From contig KB910533.1 of NCBI GenBank assembly GCA_000383115.1, positions 43,209-107,208 on the forward strand: a stretch of 64,000 nt of DNA, given 5' to 3'. Shown here in pieces: positions 18,190 to 29,044 of the stretch. Below the pieces are notes generated by a model that worked only from the letters and a program-made list of their open reading frames with translations, was not told where the DNA came from and searched no databases. Source of the DNA: an alpha proteobacterium SCGC AAA015-N04. GTDB lineage: Bacteria; Pseudomonadota; Alphaproteobacteria; Puniceispirillales; Marisalimonadaceae. Both the position numbers and the translations under genes were made by a program. Within the stretch, counting starts at the first letter, position 1. Every line of letters starts with the position of its first letter.

Positions 18190-19449
18190 ATGCACTTAAA
18201 AGAATTAAAAGCTAAAAATCCTTCAGATCTATTAATATATGCAGAAAGCTTAGACATTGAAAATGCTAGCACTTTACGCAAACAAGATATGATGTTTGCC
18301 TGTTTAAAGAAGTTAGCAGATAATGATATTGCTATATATGGTGAAGGTGTATTAGAAGTACTTTCAGATGGCTTTGGTTTTTTAAGATCACCTGAATCTA
18401 ATTATTTAGCAGGACCCGACGACATTTATATTTCACCTAGCCAGGTTAGAAAATTTGGTTTAAGAACAGGGGACACTGTCGAAGGCCAAATTAGGGCCCC
18501 TAAAGATGGAGAAAGATATTTTGCATTATTAAAAGTTGAAACCATCAATTTCGAATCACCTGAGTCTGTTAGACATAGGATAAACTTTGATAATTTAACA
18601 CCCTTATATCCACAGACTAAAATTAATTTTGAAACAGAATTTGATCCAAATAATAAGGATATAACAACTAGAGTAGTAGAGATGGTAGCCCCAATGGGAA
18701 AGGGTCAACGTGGTTTAATTGTTGCGCCCCCCAGAACAGGGAAAACAATGATGCTTCAGTCAGTGGCACAGGCAATTTCAAAAAACCACCCAGAAATTTA
18801 TCTAATTGTTTTACTGATTGACGAAAGACCGGAAGAAGTTACTGATATGCAAAGATCAGTTAACGGAGAAGTTATTAGCTCTACTTTTGATGAACCTGCA
18901 TCTAGACATGTTCAAGTAACAGATATGGTAATTGAAAAAGCAAAACGTTTAGTTGAGCATAAAAGGGATGTTGTCATACTATTAGATTCTATAACTAGAT
19001 TAGCCAGAGCATATAACACCGTTATTCCATCAAGTGGTAAAGTATTAACAGGCGGAGTGGATGCAAATGCGCTGCAGAGACCTAAAAGATTTTTTGGCGC
19101 AGCAAGAAACATTGAAGACGGAGGTTCGCTAACAATAATTGCCACTGCTCTTGTTGAAACCGGGTCTCGAATGGATGAAGTAATTTTTGAAGAATTCAAA
19201 GGAACAGGTAACAGCGAAGTTATTTTAGATAGAAAATTATCTGATAAAAGAACTTTCCCAGCAATAGATGTTACGAAGTCAGGAACAAGAAAAGAAGAAT
19301 TGTTAGTTGAAAAAGATACTTTATCTAGGATGTGGGTATTAAGAAGAATACTTATGCAGATGGGACCGGTTGATGCCATGGATTTCCTTGCTGACAAACT
19401 GAAACAAAGCAAATCCAATGAAGATTTTTTTAGAGCAATGAATAAATAA
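18190..19449 (+). CDS. rho: transcription termination factor Rho
   Basis: Hexameric RNA helicase that ends transcription. 419 residues, the compact form. Domains in order: N-terminal helical Rho_N (1-47), cold-shock-like RNA-binding domain (about 50-120, with GFGFLRSP), then the RecA-type ATPase with Walker [10 protein letters not shown] (179-187), [13 protein letters not shown] (208-220), Walker [17 protein letters not shown] near 263, the Q-loop and the R-loop region GTGNSEV near 336. It stops 3 bases before a parS palindrome. In a genome with few hairpin terminators, Rho probably does much of the termination (inference). Confidence 0.97.
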   Translation: MHLKELKAKNPSDLLIYAESLDIENASTLRKQDMMFACLKKLADNDIAIYGEGVLEVLSDGFGFLRSPESNYLAGPDDIYISPSQVRKFGLRTGDTVEGQIRAPKDGERYFALLKVETINFESPESVRHRINFDNLTPLYPQTKINFETEFDPNNKDITTRVVEMVAPMGKGQRGLIVAPPRTGKTMMLQSVAQAISKNHPEIYLIVLLIDERPEEVTDMQRSVNGEVISSTFDEPASRHVQVTDMVIEKAKRLVEHKRDVVILLDSITRLARAYNTVIPSSGKVLTGGVDANALQRPKRFFGAARNIEDGGSLTIIATALVETGSRMDEVIFEEFKGTGNSEVILDRKLSDKRTFPAIDVTKSGTRKEELLVEKDTLSRMWVLRRILMQMGPVDAMDFLADKLKQSKSNEDFFRAMNK

Positions 19450-19452
19450 ACT

Positions 19453-19470
19453 ATGTTTCACGTGAAACAT
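19453..19470. promoter_or_regulatory. parS: parS centromere site 1
   Basis: A perfect 18-base palindrome, ATGTTTCACGTGAAACAT, containing the standard bacterial parS core TGTTTCACGTGAAACA at 19454-19469. It lies between rho and mnmE, about 3 kb from the candidate origin and 4 kb from parAB. This is where ParB should load and start CTP-dependent spreading. The match to the consensus is exact. Confidence 0.95.
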
Positions 19471-19494
19471 AATAAATGATAAAAGTAAAATACA

Positions 19495-20793
19495 TTGGAC
19501 ACTATATATTCTTCAGCTTCAAGTGCGCCAAAGAGCGCTATTAAAATTATTAGAATTTCAGGCCCTGAAAGTAAAAACATTTCAAGCATCTTTTTTTTTA
19601 AGCCCACCAAACCTAGATTGGCAACATTGAGAAGCTTGCTTGATAGCTCACAAAATATTATAGATAAGGCCATTATAATTTTCTTCCCGGGGCCTTCAAC
19701 ATCAACGGGGGAAGATATAATTGAAATCCATTTCCATGGAAGTATTATAATTGAGAGAAAAATCTTAAATGTTTTAGCCAATCAAAAAAAATTTCGACTA
19801 GCCGAGCCAGGTGAATATACCAAAAGAGCGTTCTTAAATGGTCTGCTAGACTTGACACAAGCAGAAGGTTTAAACGATTTAATTAATTCTGAAACAAACA
19901 GTCAGTTCAATTTAGCAATGTCTCAATTTCAAGGTAAGCTCTACGAAAAAATTACTTCATGGAGGGGGGAGATCATTTTTTTGCTATCTAAACTTGAGGC
20001 TTTAATAGATTTTTCTGACGAAGAGTTATCTAATGATGTTGAAAAGATTTTTTTTAATAGATTAAAATTTTTAATTAACGATCTGAAAATTTCGATAGAG
20101 TCAAAGCCCTACGCAGAAAGAATAATATCTGGTTTTGTCGTTACCCTCATTGGAAAAACAAATGTTGGTAAGAGTTCATTAATAAATTTTTTAACAAAAA
20201 GAAACTATTCAATTGTAACTAATGAACCAGGTACAACAAGAGACATCTTAGAAGTATCCCTTGATTTAAAGGGATACCCAGTAATTTTTAATGATACCGC
20301 AGGAATAAGATATACGAAATCTTTGGTTGAGCAAATCGGAATAAAAAAAGCATTAGAAAGAGCAGAAAGTTCTGATTTGATATTGATTCTCTCTGATAAT
20401 GACAAATTTGATTTTCCTGAGTTAAGTTCTAAGGCTAAAAAAATTTTAGTCCATACTAAATCAGATTTAGGAAAATTGGATAGAAAAGATATTCATGAAA
20501 TATCTGTTAAAGATGGAGTTGGCATTCTTGAATTAATTGATAAAATGGTCACGCATTTTCATTCTCTAAAACCTAAAGAAAATGTTTTATTAACAAAACA
20601 AAGACATGTTCAAGCAGTTAATAAGACTTTAGAGGCCCTCTTAAGGATTTCGAATGTTGACCTTAATTTGTATCCAGAATTAGTTGCAGAAGAATTGAGA
20701 GTAGCTGCAACAGCCATTGGTTCAATAACTAATGTTGTTGACGTAGACGAGATTTTAGACGATATATTTAGTAGTTTTTGTATAGGAAAGTAA
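19495..20793 (+). CDS. mnmE: tRNA modification GTPase MnmE
   Basis: With MnmG forms the complex that adds (carboxymethyl)aminomethyl groups at the wobble uridine of certain tRNAs. The 432-residue protein has an N-terminal folate-binding domain (about 1-115, with PGEYTKRAFLNG), a helical domain, and an inserted G domain: G1 GKTNVGKS (220-227), G2 GTTRD (246-250), G3 DTAG (267-270), G4 TKSD near 322. It ends with the catalytic-Cys motif FCIGK. The start is TTG at 19495, matching the family N-terminus DTIY; the ribosome-binding site is weak. mnmG follows after 12 bases. Confidence 0.96.
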   Translation: MDTIYSSASSAPKSAIKIIRISGPESKNISSIFFFKPTKPRLATLRSLLDSSQNIIDKAIIIFFPGPSTSTGEDIIEIHFHGSIIIERKILNVLANQKKFRLAEPGEYTKRAFLNGLLDLTQAEGLNDLINSETNSQFNLAMSQFQGKLYEKITSWRGEIIFLLSKLEALIDFSDEELSNDVEKIFFNRLKFLINDLKISIESKPYAERIISGFVVTLIGKTNVGKSSLINFLTKRNYSIVTNEPGTTRDILEVSLDLKGYPVIFNDTAGIRYTKSLVEQIGIKKALERAESSDLILILSDNDKFDFPELSSKAKKILVHTKSDLGKLDRKDIHEISVKDGVGILELIDKMVTHFHSLKPKENVLLTKQRHVQAVNKTLEALLRISNVDLNLYPELVAEELRVAATAIGSITNVVDVDEILDDIFSSFCIGK

Positions 20794-20805
20794 TTTTGAA
20801 GAAAA

Positions 20806-22680
20806 ATGAATAATTATGACGTAATTGTGGTCGGAGGTGGTCATGCAGGGATAGAAGCCGCCTCTTCTGCATCAAGAATTGGTGCAAAAACAATTCTAAT
20901 AACAATGGACTTAAATAAAATAGCGGAAATGTCATGTAATCCAGCTATTGGTGGATTAGGCAAAGGTCATTTAGTTAGAGAAATAGATGCACTGGATGGT
21001 TTAATGGGAAAGGCAATAGATGAATCTGGCATTCAATTTAGAATGTTAAATAAATCAAGAGGCCCAGCTGTACATGGACCAAGATCACAAGCTGATAGAA
21101 AGCTCTATAAAAAAGCAATAAATAATTTATTATTATCGCAAAAAAACTTAACAATCGTTCAAGCTACAATAAAGGAAGTTTGTGTTAGTGATTGTGAAGT
21201 TCAAGGTGTAATTTTAGAAAATAATGTATTATACCGATCAAAGTCTGTAATTTTAACAACAGGTACTTTTTTAGGAGGTATTATCCATATTGGTGATCAA
21301 AGGATTTCAGCCGGCAGAATGGGTGACAAATCTTCAGACCATCTCTCAAAAAATATACGCCAATTAGGACTACCAATTGGAAGGTTAAAAACAGGAACCC
21401 CGCCAAGAATTGAAAAAAAGAGTATTTTATGGGATCAAGTTGAACTTCAAGAGGCAGATGAAGATCCAATACCGTTTTCTTATTTACATGACAAAATTAG
21501 TATCAAACAAATACAATGTGGTATTACTAGAACAAACAAAAACACACATAAAATAATTTCAGAAAATCTAAGTTTGTCTCCTGTCTACTCCGGCTCAATT
21601 GAAGGTTCAGGTCCTAGATATTGTCCAAGCATAGAAGACAAAGTAAAAAGGTTTAGCGACAAAGATTCACATCAAGTTTTTCTAGAACCAGAGGGTTTAG
21701 ATAGTCTTCTGGTCTATCCAAATGGTATTTCAACTAGTCTTCCAAAGAGAATCCAAGAAGAATTTTTAAAAACTATTTCGGGGTTAGAAAATGCAAAAAT
21801 TATGCAATATGGATATGCTATAGAATATGATTATATTGACCCAAGAGCTTTAAAAAACACTTTAGAGCTTAAATCTACTAAGGGTCTATTTTTTGCTGGT
21901 CAAATAAATGGAACTACTGGATATGAAGAAGCGGCGGCACAGGGTTTAATTGCAGGTATCAACGCCGCGCAGAGTATTAATTTAAAACCTGAATGGTTTA
22001 CATTAGACAGATCAGAAGCTTATATTGGTGTTATGATTGACGACTTAATTTCAAAAGGCGCACCTGAACCTTATAGAATGTTTACATCAAGAGCAGAGTA
22101 TAGATTGTTGTTGAGGTCTGATAACGCAGATCAACGACTAACAAGTAAAGGTATAAAATTTGGGGTTGTTTGCAAAGAAAGAAGAGACCATTGGACAAAA
22201 AAAAAGAAACAGCTAGAAAAGGCAAATCTCTTAATAAAAACTTTAATGGCGAAACCCAGCTTGTTAAAAAAATATAACTTACCAAGCACAAGAAATGGAG
22301 AGGTAAGATCAGCTAAAAACCTTTTATCATCTGGTGAATATTTGATTAAAGATTTATTTCCAATATGGCCTGAATTAAAAAAAATAGAAAAATATTTGCA
22401 CACCCAATTAGAAACTGATTGTATATATAGCGTATACCTGAAAAGGCAACAAGAGGACATAAAAACTTACAAAAAAGAGAACAAAATCAATATACCTTCA
22501 AATTTTGATTTCAACAGTGTACGAGGATTATCAAATGAAACAAAAGACATTTTAAACCGCATAAAACCTAGCACAGTTGCACAAGCTTCAAAATTACCAG
22601 GATTTACTCCTTCAGCTACTCTTTTACTTTTGAGACATTTAAGAAAAAATATTTCAGGAAACACCTCTTATGGACATTGA
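20806..22680 (+). CDS. mnmG: tRNA uridine-5-carboxymethylaminomethyl modification enzyme MnmG (GidA)
   Basis: FAD-dependent partner of MnmE in wobble-uridine modification. 624 residues. The FAD-binding motif [12 protein letters not shown] is at 9-20, [22 protein letters not shown] near 45-66 is the family signature, LTTGTFLGG follows near 150, [21 protein letters not shown] near 363-383 is the second FAD segment, and the C-terminal helical domain binds MnmE. The ATG follows a short gap after mnmE. The end overlaps rsmG by 11 bases, so the three genes are likely one transcript. It ends with TGA. Confidence 0.97.
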   Translation: MNNYDVIVVGGGHAGIEAASSASRIGAKTILITMDLNKIAEMSCNPAIGGLGKGHLVREIDALDGLMGKAIDESGIQFRMLNKSRGPAVHGPRSQADRKLYKKAINNLLLSQKNLTIVQATIKEVCVSDCEVQGVILENNVLYRSKSVILTTGTFLGGIIHIGDQRISAGRMGDKSSDHLSKNIRQLGLPIGRLKTGTPPRIEKKSILWDQVELQEADEDPIPFSYLHDKISIKQIQCGITRTNKNTHKIISENLSLSPVYSGSIEGSGPRYCPSIEDKVKRFSDKDSHQVFLEPEGLDSLLVYPNGISTSLPKRIQEEFLKTISGLENAKIMQYGYAIEYDYIDPRALKNTLELKSTKGLFFAGQINGTTGYEEAAAQGLIAGINAAQSINLKPEWFTLDRSEAYIGVMIDDLISKGAPEPYRMFTSRAEYRLLLRSDNADQRLTSKGIKFGVVCKERRDHWTKKKKQLEKANLLIKTLMAKPSLLKKYNLPSTRNGEVRSAKNLLSSGEYLIKDLFPIWPELKKIEKYLHTQLETDCIYSVYLKRQQEDIKTYKKENKINIPSNFDFNSVRGLSNETKDILNRIKPSTVAQASKLPGFTPSATLLLLRHLRKNISGNTSYGH

Positions 22681-23311
22681 TTCTTATGAGAATTTTTGTT
22701 CACATCAATATGTTTCACGTGAAACGTTTCAAAAGTTTGTAATTTTTTCCAATACTCTAATTAAATGGCAAAGATCTATAAATTTGGTTAGTGAGTCTAG
22801 TATTAAAAACTTATGGACTAGACATATTCTTGACTCTGCTCAGTTGTATAAATTTACAAAAAATATTAAAGGAAATATTATAGATTTTGGATCCGGAGCA
22901 GGGTTGCCAGGGTTGATTTTAGCAATGATGGGTAATAAAAATATTATTGCTATTGATTCAGATTTCAAAAAATGCAGTTTTATAAGAGAAGTTTCAATAG
23001 TTTCAAATACAAGAATAAAAATTGTTAATAATCGTATAGAAGATACAGACTTTTTAAAGCCAGAGCTAATTATATCAAGAGCTCTCGCTCCATTAAATAA
23101 ATTAATATATCATGTAGAAAATCACATGAAAAAAGATCTGAAAAATAGCCATAAATTTCCTAACTTATTGTTTTTAAAAGGAAAAACATATAAAAGTGAA
23201 ATGTTACATTTAAAAAAAAAAAGATATTTTGACTGCCAGCTATACAAATCTTTGACTAATGATTATGGTAAAATTTTATATATAAAAAAAGTCAAAAGTA
23301 TTAGAAAGTAA
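22670..23311 (+). CDS. rsmG: 16S rRNA (guanine(527)-N7)-methyltransferase RsmG (GidB)
   Basis: SAM-dependent enzyme that methylates G527 of 16S rRNA. 213 residues. The N-terminal [10 protein letters not shown] segment is followed by [25 protein letters not shown] near 33-57 (family signature), then the SAM motif [15 protein letters not shown] near 70-84, and [11 protein letters not shown] near 136. The VSRET codons (22711-22726) are read from a parS site, so one stretch of DNA codes for protein and serves as a centromere. It overlaps mnmG by 11 bases; parA follows after 2 bases. Confidence 0.95.
   Translation: MDIDSYENFCSHQYVSRETFQKFVIFSNTLIKWQRSINLVSESSIKNLWTRHILDSAQLYKFTKNIKGNIIDFGSGAGLPGLILAMMGNKNIIAIDSDFKKCSFIREVSIVSNTRIKIVNNRIEDTDFLKPELIISRALAPLNKLIYHVENHMKKDLKNSHKFPNLLFLKGKTYKSEMLHLKKKRYFDCQLYKSLTNDYGKILYIKKVKSIRK
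22711..22726. promoter_or_regulatory. parS: parS centromere site 2 (inside rsmG)
   Basis: TGTTTCACGTGAAACG matches 15 of 16 positions of the parS core; only the last base differs. It sits in the first 60 bases of the rsmG coding sequence and encodes the conserved VSRET residues. A parS at this place in rsmG is common because the same amino acids recur. It lies 0.6 kb upstream of parA. Confidence 0.9.
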
Positions 23312-23313
23312 GT

Positions 23314-24099
23314 ATGAAAAAAAATCTAAATAATGTGATTGCCATTGCCAATCAAAAAGGTGGTGTTGGAAAAACGACAACTGTAATTAACTTAGCTACA
23401 GCTATGGCAGCATGTGACAGAAAAACATTAATAATTGACTCTGATCCTCAAGGAAATGCTAGCACAGGTTTTGGCATAAAATATGACGATAGAAAAAATG
23501 ATTTGTATTCAGCTTTATGTGGTTATTCAAAGGTAACCGAGACAATTAAACAAACAATGATTCCCAAGCTTGATATTATATCAACATCTCCAAATCTATC
23601 TGCTTTAGAGCAAGAACTAGTTAATGTTAAAAATAGAGAATACTTAATTTCTGATTTAGTAAAAGAAATTATTGATAAATATGACTATATATTAATAGAT
23701 TGTCCACCCTCATTAGGTTTAATAACTTTAAATGCATTATGCGCTGTAAAAAATTTAATTATACCTTTGCAAACAGAATATTACGCATTAGAAGGGTTAA
23801 CACAATTAATAAAAACTTTTGAATCAGTAAAACAAAATTTTAACAAAAGTATTACTCTCCAAGGGATACTTTTGACCATGTACGATAAAAGAAATAAAAT
23901 TTCTGAGATGGTTTCTAATGATGTTAGAAATCATTTTGGTAATAAAGTTTTTAAAACAATTATCCCAAGGAATGTAAGAGTATCAGAGGCTCCTAGTTAT
24001 GGTCAGCCAGTCCTAATGTACGATATATCTTGTCCTGGTTCTCAAGCATATGCTTCTTTGGCTGGTGAAATAATAAATCAAGAGAAAGTTTCAGTATGA
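23314..24099 (+). CDS. parA: chromosome partitioning ATPase ParA
   Basis: Walker-type ATPase that forms the gradient which moves ParB-parS complexes apart. The 261-residue protein has the deviant Walker A QKGGVGKTT (14-22, signature Lys in KGG), switch I DSDPQGNAS near 43-51 and Walker B YILIDCPPSLGL near 125-136. There is no N-terminal DNA-binding extension, as expected for a chromosomal small ParA. The TGA stop overlaps the ATG of parB by 4 bases, so the pair is co-translated. Position beside rsmG and near parS is typical. Confidence 0.97.
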   Translation: MKKNLNNVIAIANQKGGVGKTTTVINLATAMAACDRKTLIIDSDPQGNASTGFGIKYDDRKNDLYSALCGYSKVTETIKQTMIPKLDIISTSPNLSALEQELVNVKNREYLISDLVKEIIDKYDYILIDCPPSLGLITLNALCAVKNLIIPLQTEYYALEGLTQLIKTFESVKQNFNKSITLQGILLTMYDKRNKISEMVSNDVRNHFGNKVFKTIIPRNVRVSEAPSYGQPVLMYDISCPGSQAYASLAGEIINQEKVSV

Positions 24100-24977
24100 A
24101 AAAGAAAAATTCAAAAATTGTTGGTTTAGGTAGTGGTTTATCTAGTTTATTAGGTGCTGATTTTGATAAAACAAAAGCATTTTCAGAAAACAAAAATTTC
24201 CAAAATTTAAGGATGATACCTATTGAATTCATAAAACCAGGTCCTTGGCAACCTAGAAAAATATTTGATAAAGAAGAAATCGAAAAACTCGCAAACTCTA
24301 TAAAAGAACAAGGTATAATTCAGCCGATTATAATTAGGTCAGTGGCTAACAAAGAAAATGAATACTACATAATTGCAGGAGAAAGACGATGGAGAGCATC
24401 TCAAATAGCTAAAATACATGAAATACCATCTATATTAAGAGATGATGTTGAGGAAGACAAAATAGCAGAATTATCATTAGTTGAAAATATTCAGAGATCT
24501 GAATTAAATCCAATAGAAGAAGCAGAAGGATATTTATCATTAATTAATAAATATGGTTATAAACAAGAAAAAATTGCTAAAGTTGTTGGGAGGTCGAGAT
24601 CCCATATATCAAATATGATCAGGCTTCTGTCATTGTCGGATCTTGCAAAAGGCTTTTTAATAAGAGGAGAACTAACTATAGGCCAACTAAGACCTCTTGT
24701 GGGAAACAGTAATTCAGATCATATTTTAGAAACAATTAGAAAAAATAATTTGACTTCACGACAAGTTGAAAAATTAATTAAAAAAACAAGTATTGTTTGT
24801 GACAATACAAAGATAATAAAAACGGTTGATATAAAAAATTTGGAGAAAGAGTTGAAGGAGTATATAGGTTTAGATTTAGATATTAATTTTAATGATATTA
24901 CCAAGGCAGGTTCTATAAAAATCAAATGTAAAAACTTATCTGAATTTAATTATATAATTAAAAAACTTAAATCCTAG
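24096..24977 (+). CDS. parB: chromosome partitioning protein ParB (CTPase)
   Basis: Binds parS and spreads along DNA as a CTP-gated clamp. 293 residues. It begins with the basic LGSGLSSLLG segment that activates ParA. The N-terminal CTP-binding domain contains PWQPRKIF (50-57), GERRWRA (95-101) and ENIQRSELNPIEEA (130-143). The helix-turn-helix that reads parS is at about 155-178 (IAKVVGRSRSHISNMIRLL). A C-terminal dimerisation domain ends the protein. The last 11 bases overlap the end of convergent holA. Confidence 0.96.
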   Translation: MKKKNSKIVGLGSGLSSLLGADFDKTKAFSENKNFQNLRMIPIEFIKPGPWQPRKIFDKEEIEKLANSIKEQGIIQPIIIRSVANKENEYYIIAGERRWRASQIAKIHEIPSILRDDVEEDKIAELSLVENIQRSELNPIEEAEGYLSLINKYGYKQEKIAKVVGRSRSHISNMIRLLSLSDLAKGFLIRGELTIGQLRPLVGNSNSDHILETIRKNNLTSRQVEKLIKKTSIVCDNTKIIKTVDIKNLEKELKEYIGLDLDINFNDITKAGSIKIKCKNLSEFNYIIKKLKS

Positions 24978-26011
24978 ATGCATTTTTAGCTATAACAGAA
25001 GTAGAGAGGATAAAATGAGACATTATTATTTTATCGTCTAATAAATTTGATTTACATTTTACTTCAATTTCAATCAACCTTTTTAAAATTAAGTTTACCT
25101 GATTTAAATTCCAAATTTTACATTGAAAATTCAAATGTGGTTTATCCTTAAAAAATATTGTTGGTTTTATTTTATTTATTGCGTCATGTAAAATTTCGCC
25201 ATCTTTTACTTTAATTAAGATTGTTTCAATCAAAGAAAAATGTTTTACGAATGACTTTATTAAAAAATTATTTGAATATGAATTTTCATAGCTTTTTTCA
25301 TAAAGATCAAGAGCTTCCTTAACTTTGCCGCTTGCTGAGAGCATAATAACTTGATTTAAGTTGTTATCTATATTATTAGCAATAACATTAAAAATTTCCT
25401 TTTCATTTATAATTTTATTGTTAAGAAGAAAATTCTTCAATTTTTCAAATTCCATTAAATTAATAGCTGTATTCGAACTAAATTTTGTGCTTAGAGTTCT
25501 TATAAAATCTTTTGAAACATTTACCCCAAAATCTGAAAACAATTTTGACAAATTGTTTTGAACCACAACATCACTTTCTTCGTAACAAGGTATTAAAAGT
25601 CCATTATTTAAATTTTCAATGGTTTTTACTAGTATGTTTTTTTGACCCAAGATTATTCGCTTTTATCATAATAATGTAATAATCATTTTTTTCCTCTATC
25701 GATTCTAAAAGAATATCTTGAATGTTTTTATCTATTTTAATATTATTCAGGTTTAATAAAATTATCCTTTTATCAGAAAACATACTTATTGTTGAAATAT
25801 TTTCTTTCAACACATAAGGGTTTTCTTTTAAAAAATTTCCATCAATTTTTGATATACTAAAAGGATCGTTGATATTTACTTTAAAAATATCTAGCGTCTT
25901 TTCATATAAAAGATCAACTAAACCAAAATTAATGCCATAAAACAAAAAAATGCTATGTTTATCTTTATTACTTTTTAAATAAAACTCTAAATTTTCAGAT
26001 TTAATCTTCAA
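24967..26011 (-). CDS. holA: DNA polymerase III delta subunit HolA, split by a frameshift
   Basis: Clamp-loader delta subunit, which opens the sliding clamp. The gene is read in two frames. The N-terminal part (26011 to about 25640) covers residues 1 to about 120, with the LFYGINFGLVDLLYEK motif that replaces a P-loop and MFSDKRIILLNL. The C-terminal part (about 25650 to 24967) covers the remaining 220 residues, with VIMLSASGKVKEALDLYE and a helical collar domain. The break is at a run of seven A (plus-strand T at 25637-25643); removing one base restores LGSKNILVKTIENL. Context parB-holA-lptE-leuS is standard. Probably a sequence error or a slippage site in an essential gene. Confidence 0.82.
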
Positions 26012-26498
26012 TTTTTTTTAAAATCAATATTAAACGCATATTAAGTTTTTTTGCTGAACTAACACATAGTCTTTCTTTAATATGTCTAAGACTTTTATCT
26101 TTTGAATAAATGGAACTAGATGATGAACTTAAGGCTGGGAATGTTATGATGGAGCCTGTGTCTATCGTCTTATGTTTTTTATCTGATTTTAACTCAGTTA
26201 GAGTATAATTCAATTTGGCCTTTGTAGATTTAAGACTCTTTTGTCCATTATCAGATAAAGTATCACTAGAAATAAATGTGATCTCTGTTTTTAATATAAA
26301 ATTCCTTTTAGAAGAAAATTTATATAAAAAACCTCTTTTTATATGTTGTTTCAGAAGTAAATTATATCTATTACTTTGAGTTTCTACGGTTAAATTACCT
26401 TTAAAATTTGAATTTGATTGATAATTAACAGAGCTACAACTATTTATAAATAGCAAAAGAATAATAAATATTTTTTGTTTTATTAACTTCATAAGCAT
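26001..26498 (-). CDS. lptE: LPS-assembly lipoprotein LptE-like
   Basis: 165-residue predicted outer-membrane lipoprotein with lipobox FINSC (Cys21). The rest is a small alpha/beta domain with strands such as NLTVETQSNRYNLLL and KAKLNYTLTEL, a pattern seen in LptE, which plugs the LptD barrel that exports lipopolysaccharide. Sequence identity in this family is low, so the call leans on its place between leuS and holA, where alphaproteobacteria carry lptE. It overlaps holA by 11 bases and starts 6 bases after leuS ends. Confidence 0.72.
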   Translation of the reverse strand: MLMKLIKQKIFIILLLFINSCSSVNYQSNSNFKGNLTVETQSNRYNLLLKQHIKRGFLYKFSSKRNFILKTEITFISSDTLSDNGQKSLKSTKAKLNYTLTELKSDKKHKTIDTGSIITFPALSSSSSSIYSKDKSLRHIKERLCVSSAKKLNMRLILILKKIED

Positions 26499-26504
26499 TC
26501 TAAT

Positions 26505-29042
26505 TTAAATTACAAAATTGACAATTTTATTCGGGATTATTATAACTTTTTTTGGGGTGCCGTTCAAAAACTTTAAGATTTTTTTCTCATTAAGTGCGAT
26601 TTTTTCTAATTCATTGTTATCTAAGTCTAAAGGTACATTTATAACAGCTCTTGTTTTACCATTAATTTGAATAGGTAAATCTAAATTACTTTTTTTCATA
26701 AAAATTTCATTAGTAATTGGCCATTTTTGATCACATATCAAATTATAATTTTCTAAAAACTCCCATAATTCTTCTGCAATATGTGGAACCATAGGATTAA
26801 TTAAAATCAAAAGTTTTTTTGTTGCGTATAATACAACTATTTTATCTTCATGACATGAGATTTTATAAGAGGAAACCGAATTAAATAACGTTCTAATCGA
26901 TGCGATGGCGTTGTTAAAATGAAAATTTTCAATTGCCTCAGTAACGCTACTGATAGTGCTATTTAAAACTTGTAATAGACCTCTACTATTATTTGATAAA
27001 TTTATTGGTAATTGTTCTTCTATTTTTTTTGTCTCTAAACTTAAAACAAATCGCCAGAGTTTGTTTAGAAATTTCCAAGAACCTTCAATACCAGAATCTG
27101 ACCATTCCATATCTCTTTCAGGAGGAGAGTCAGAAAGCATGAAAAAACGAGCGGTGTCTGCTCCATAGTTATCTATTATAAGTTGCGGGTCTACAACATT
27201 TTTTTTGGATTTACTCATTTTTTCTGTTCTACCAACAACCACAGGTGCGTTTGTTTTAAAGTGGTAAAAATTATTATTTTTTTTTACAACTTCATCTGGG
27301 AAAAGCCACTCATTATCATTTGTTGAAAATGTCTGATGACATACCATTCCTTGAGTTTTTAGAGTAGTAAAGGGTTCATTGATATTAATCATTTTTACTT
27401 TTTTAAGTGCACGCATAAAAAAACGTGAATATAGAAGATGCAAAACAGCATGCTCCACTCCACCAATATATTGATCTATAGGCATCCAATAATTTATAGC
27501 TTCTTTTGAAAAAGGTTCTCTTTCATTTAAATCAGTAAATCTTGCAAAATACCAACTAGACTCAAAGAAAGTGTCAAAAGTATCTGTCTCTCGAATAGCT
27601 TCTTTATTACATTTTGGACACTTAGTAAATTTCCATGTTGGATGTGTCTCTAGAGGATTTCCACTTTCCTTAAAATTGATATTTTCAGGTAATTTGACAG
27701 GTAATTCTCCTTCTGGAACAGGAACTTCTCCACAACTTTTGCAAAATATTATTGGAATAGGACATCCCCAATAACGTTGTCGAGAAACACCCCAATCTCT
27801 AATTCTAAAACTAGTTGTATTATTACCAATATTGAGTTCTTTGATTTTTTTTATACACACATCTATGGCATCTTTGGTATTTAGCCCATCTAAAAAATCA
27901 GAGTTTATATGAGTTCCATCACCTGTATAAGGCAATATTTCTTTAAAATTTGGATCATTGCTTTTTAATACTGGTATTATTTGTAAATTATATTTTTTTG
28001 CAAAATCGTAATCCCTTTGATCATGTGCAGGACATCCAAATATGGCACCTGTTCCATAATCCATAAGAATAAAATTCGCTATAAATATCTTCAAATGAAT
28101 ACTTTTTTTAAATGGATGTGATACAGTTAGTGTAGTGTCATAACCAAATTTCTCTGCTTTTTCCATATCAACCTCTGATGTTGATTGGCTTTCACAAAAT
28201 TTTATAAATTCTTTTGCCTTATTGTCTGTTTTAGCAATTTTAAGTGATAATGGATGTTGTGAAGATAAAGCTATAAACGTGGCACCAAAAATTGTGTCGG
28301 GTCTTGTCGTAAAAATTTGTATATTTTCTTTATGATTATCAATTTTAAAATTAATAGTTGCTCCGACACTTTTTCCAATCCAATTTCGCTGCATAGTTTT
28401 TACACGTTCTGGCCATCCTTTTAGATTATTTATTTCTTTTAGCAACTCATCGGCAAAATCAGAAATTTTTAAAAACCAACCTTTCATTCTCTTTTTTTCT
28501 ACTAAAGCACCGGACCTTCAGCCCTTTCCATCTATTACTTGTTCATTGGCTAATACAGAGTTTTCAATTGGATCCCAATTAACCCAGGTTTCTTTTTTAT
28601 ATGCAATTCCAAATTTATAAAACTTTAAGAACATTTTTTGTTCAAACTTATAGTAATCTGGATTGCATGTTGCAAATTCCCTACTCCAATCGTATGATAA
28701 TCCCATTTGTTTAAGCTGAGATTTCATGCTTTTTATATTTGTATATGTCCATGTGGAAGGATGAGTCTTATTTTTTATCGCAGCATTTTCAGCAGGAAGT
28801 CCAAAAGCGTCCCAACCCATTGGGTGTAATACATTAAACCCTTTTGCTCTTTTATATCTAGCAATGAGATCCCCCAAAGTATAATTTCTTACATGACCCA
28901 TGTGAATTGCGCCGGATGGGTAAGGAAACATCTCCAACACATAAAATTTTGGTTTATCATAATCAATTTTTGCTTTAAATATATTTAACTGAGACCATTT
29001 ATTTTGCCATTTTTTTTCAATAATGGATGGATTATATTTCAT
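26505..29042 (-). CDS. leuS: leucyl-tRNA synthetase with an internal in-frame TGA
   Basis: Class I synthetase charging tRNA-Leu; about 845 codons. The N-terminal part shows [21 protein letters not shown] (HMGH at 47-50). The editing domain lies in the middle ([12 protein letters not shown] and [19 protein letters not shown]), then two zinc-ribbon-like Cys pairs (CKSCGE, CPKC), and KMSKS at about 608-612. Codon 175 (plus strand 28518-28520) is TGA where the family has Trp in DGKG-W-RSGAL; the frame is intact on both sides. TGA is a normal stop elsewhere in this window, so this is a nonsense change or a one-base error, not a frameshift. The downstream DUF3576 order is typical. Confidence 0.9.
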
Positions 29043-29044
29043 TT

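Noticed and set aside
24967..25650. Treating the two holA frames as two separate genes
   Set aside because: Each half carries only part of the delta-subunit fold and they join cleanly at an A7 tract.
28518..28520. Genome-wide recoding of TGA as tryptophan, suggested by the leuS TGA
   Set aside because: TGA ends many intact genes here (BON lipoprotein, hemE, mnmG, parA, slt, moaB) at the expected lengths, and Trp is otherwise TGG. One site does not support recoding.
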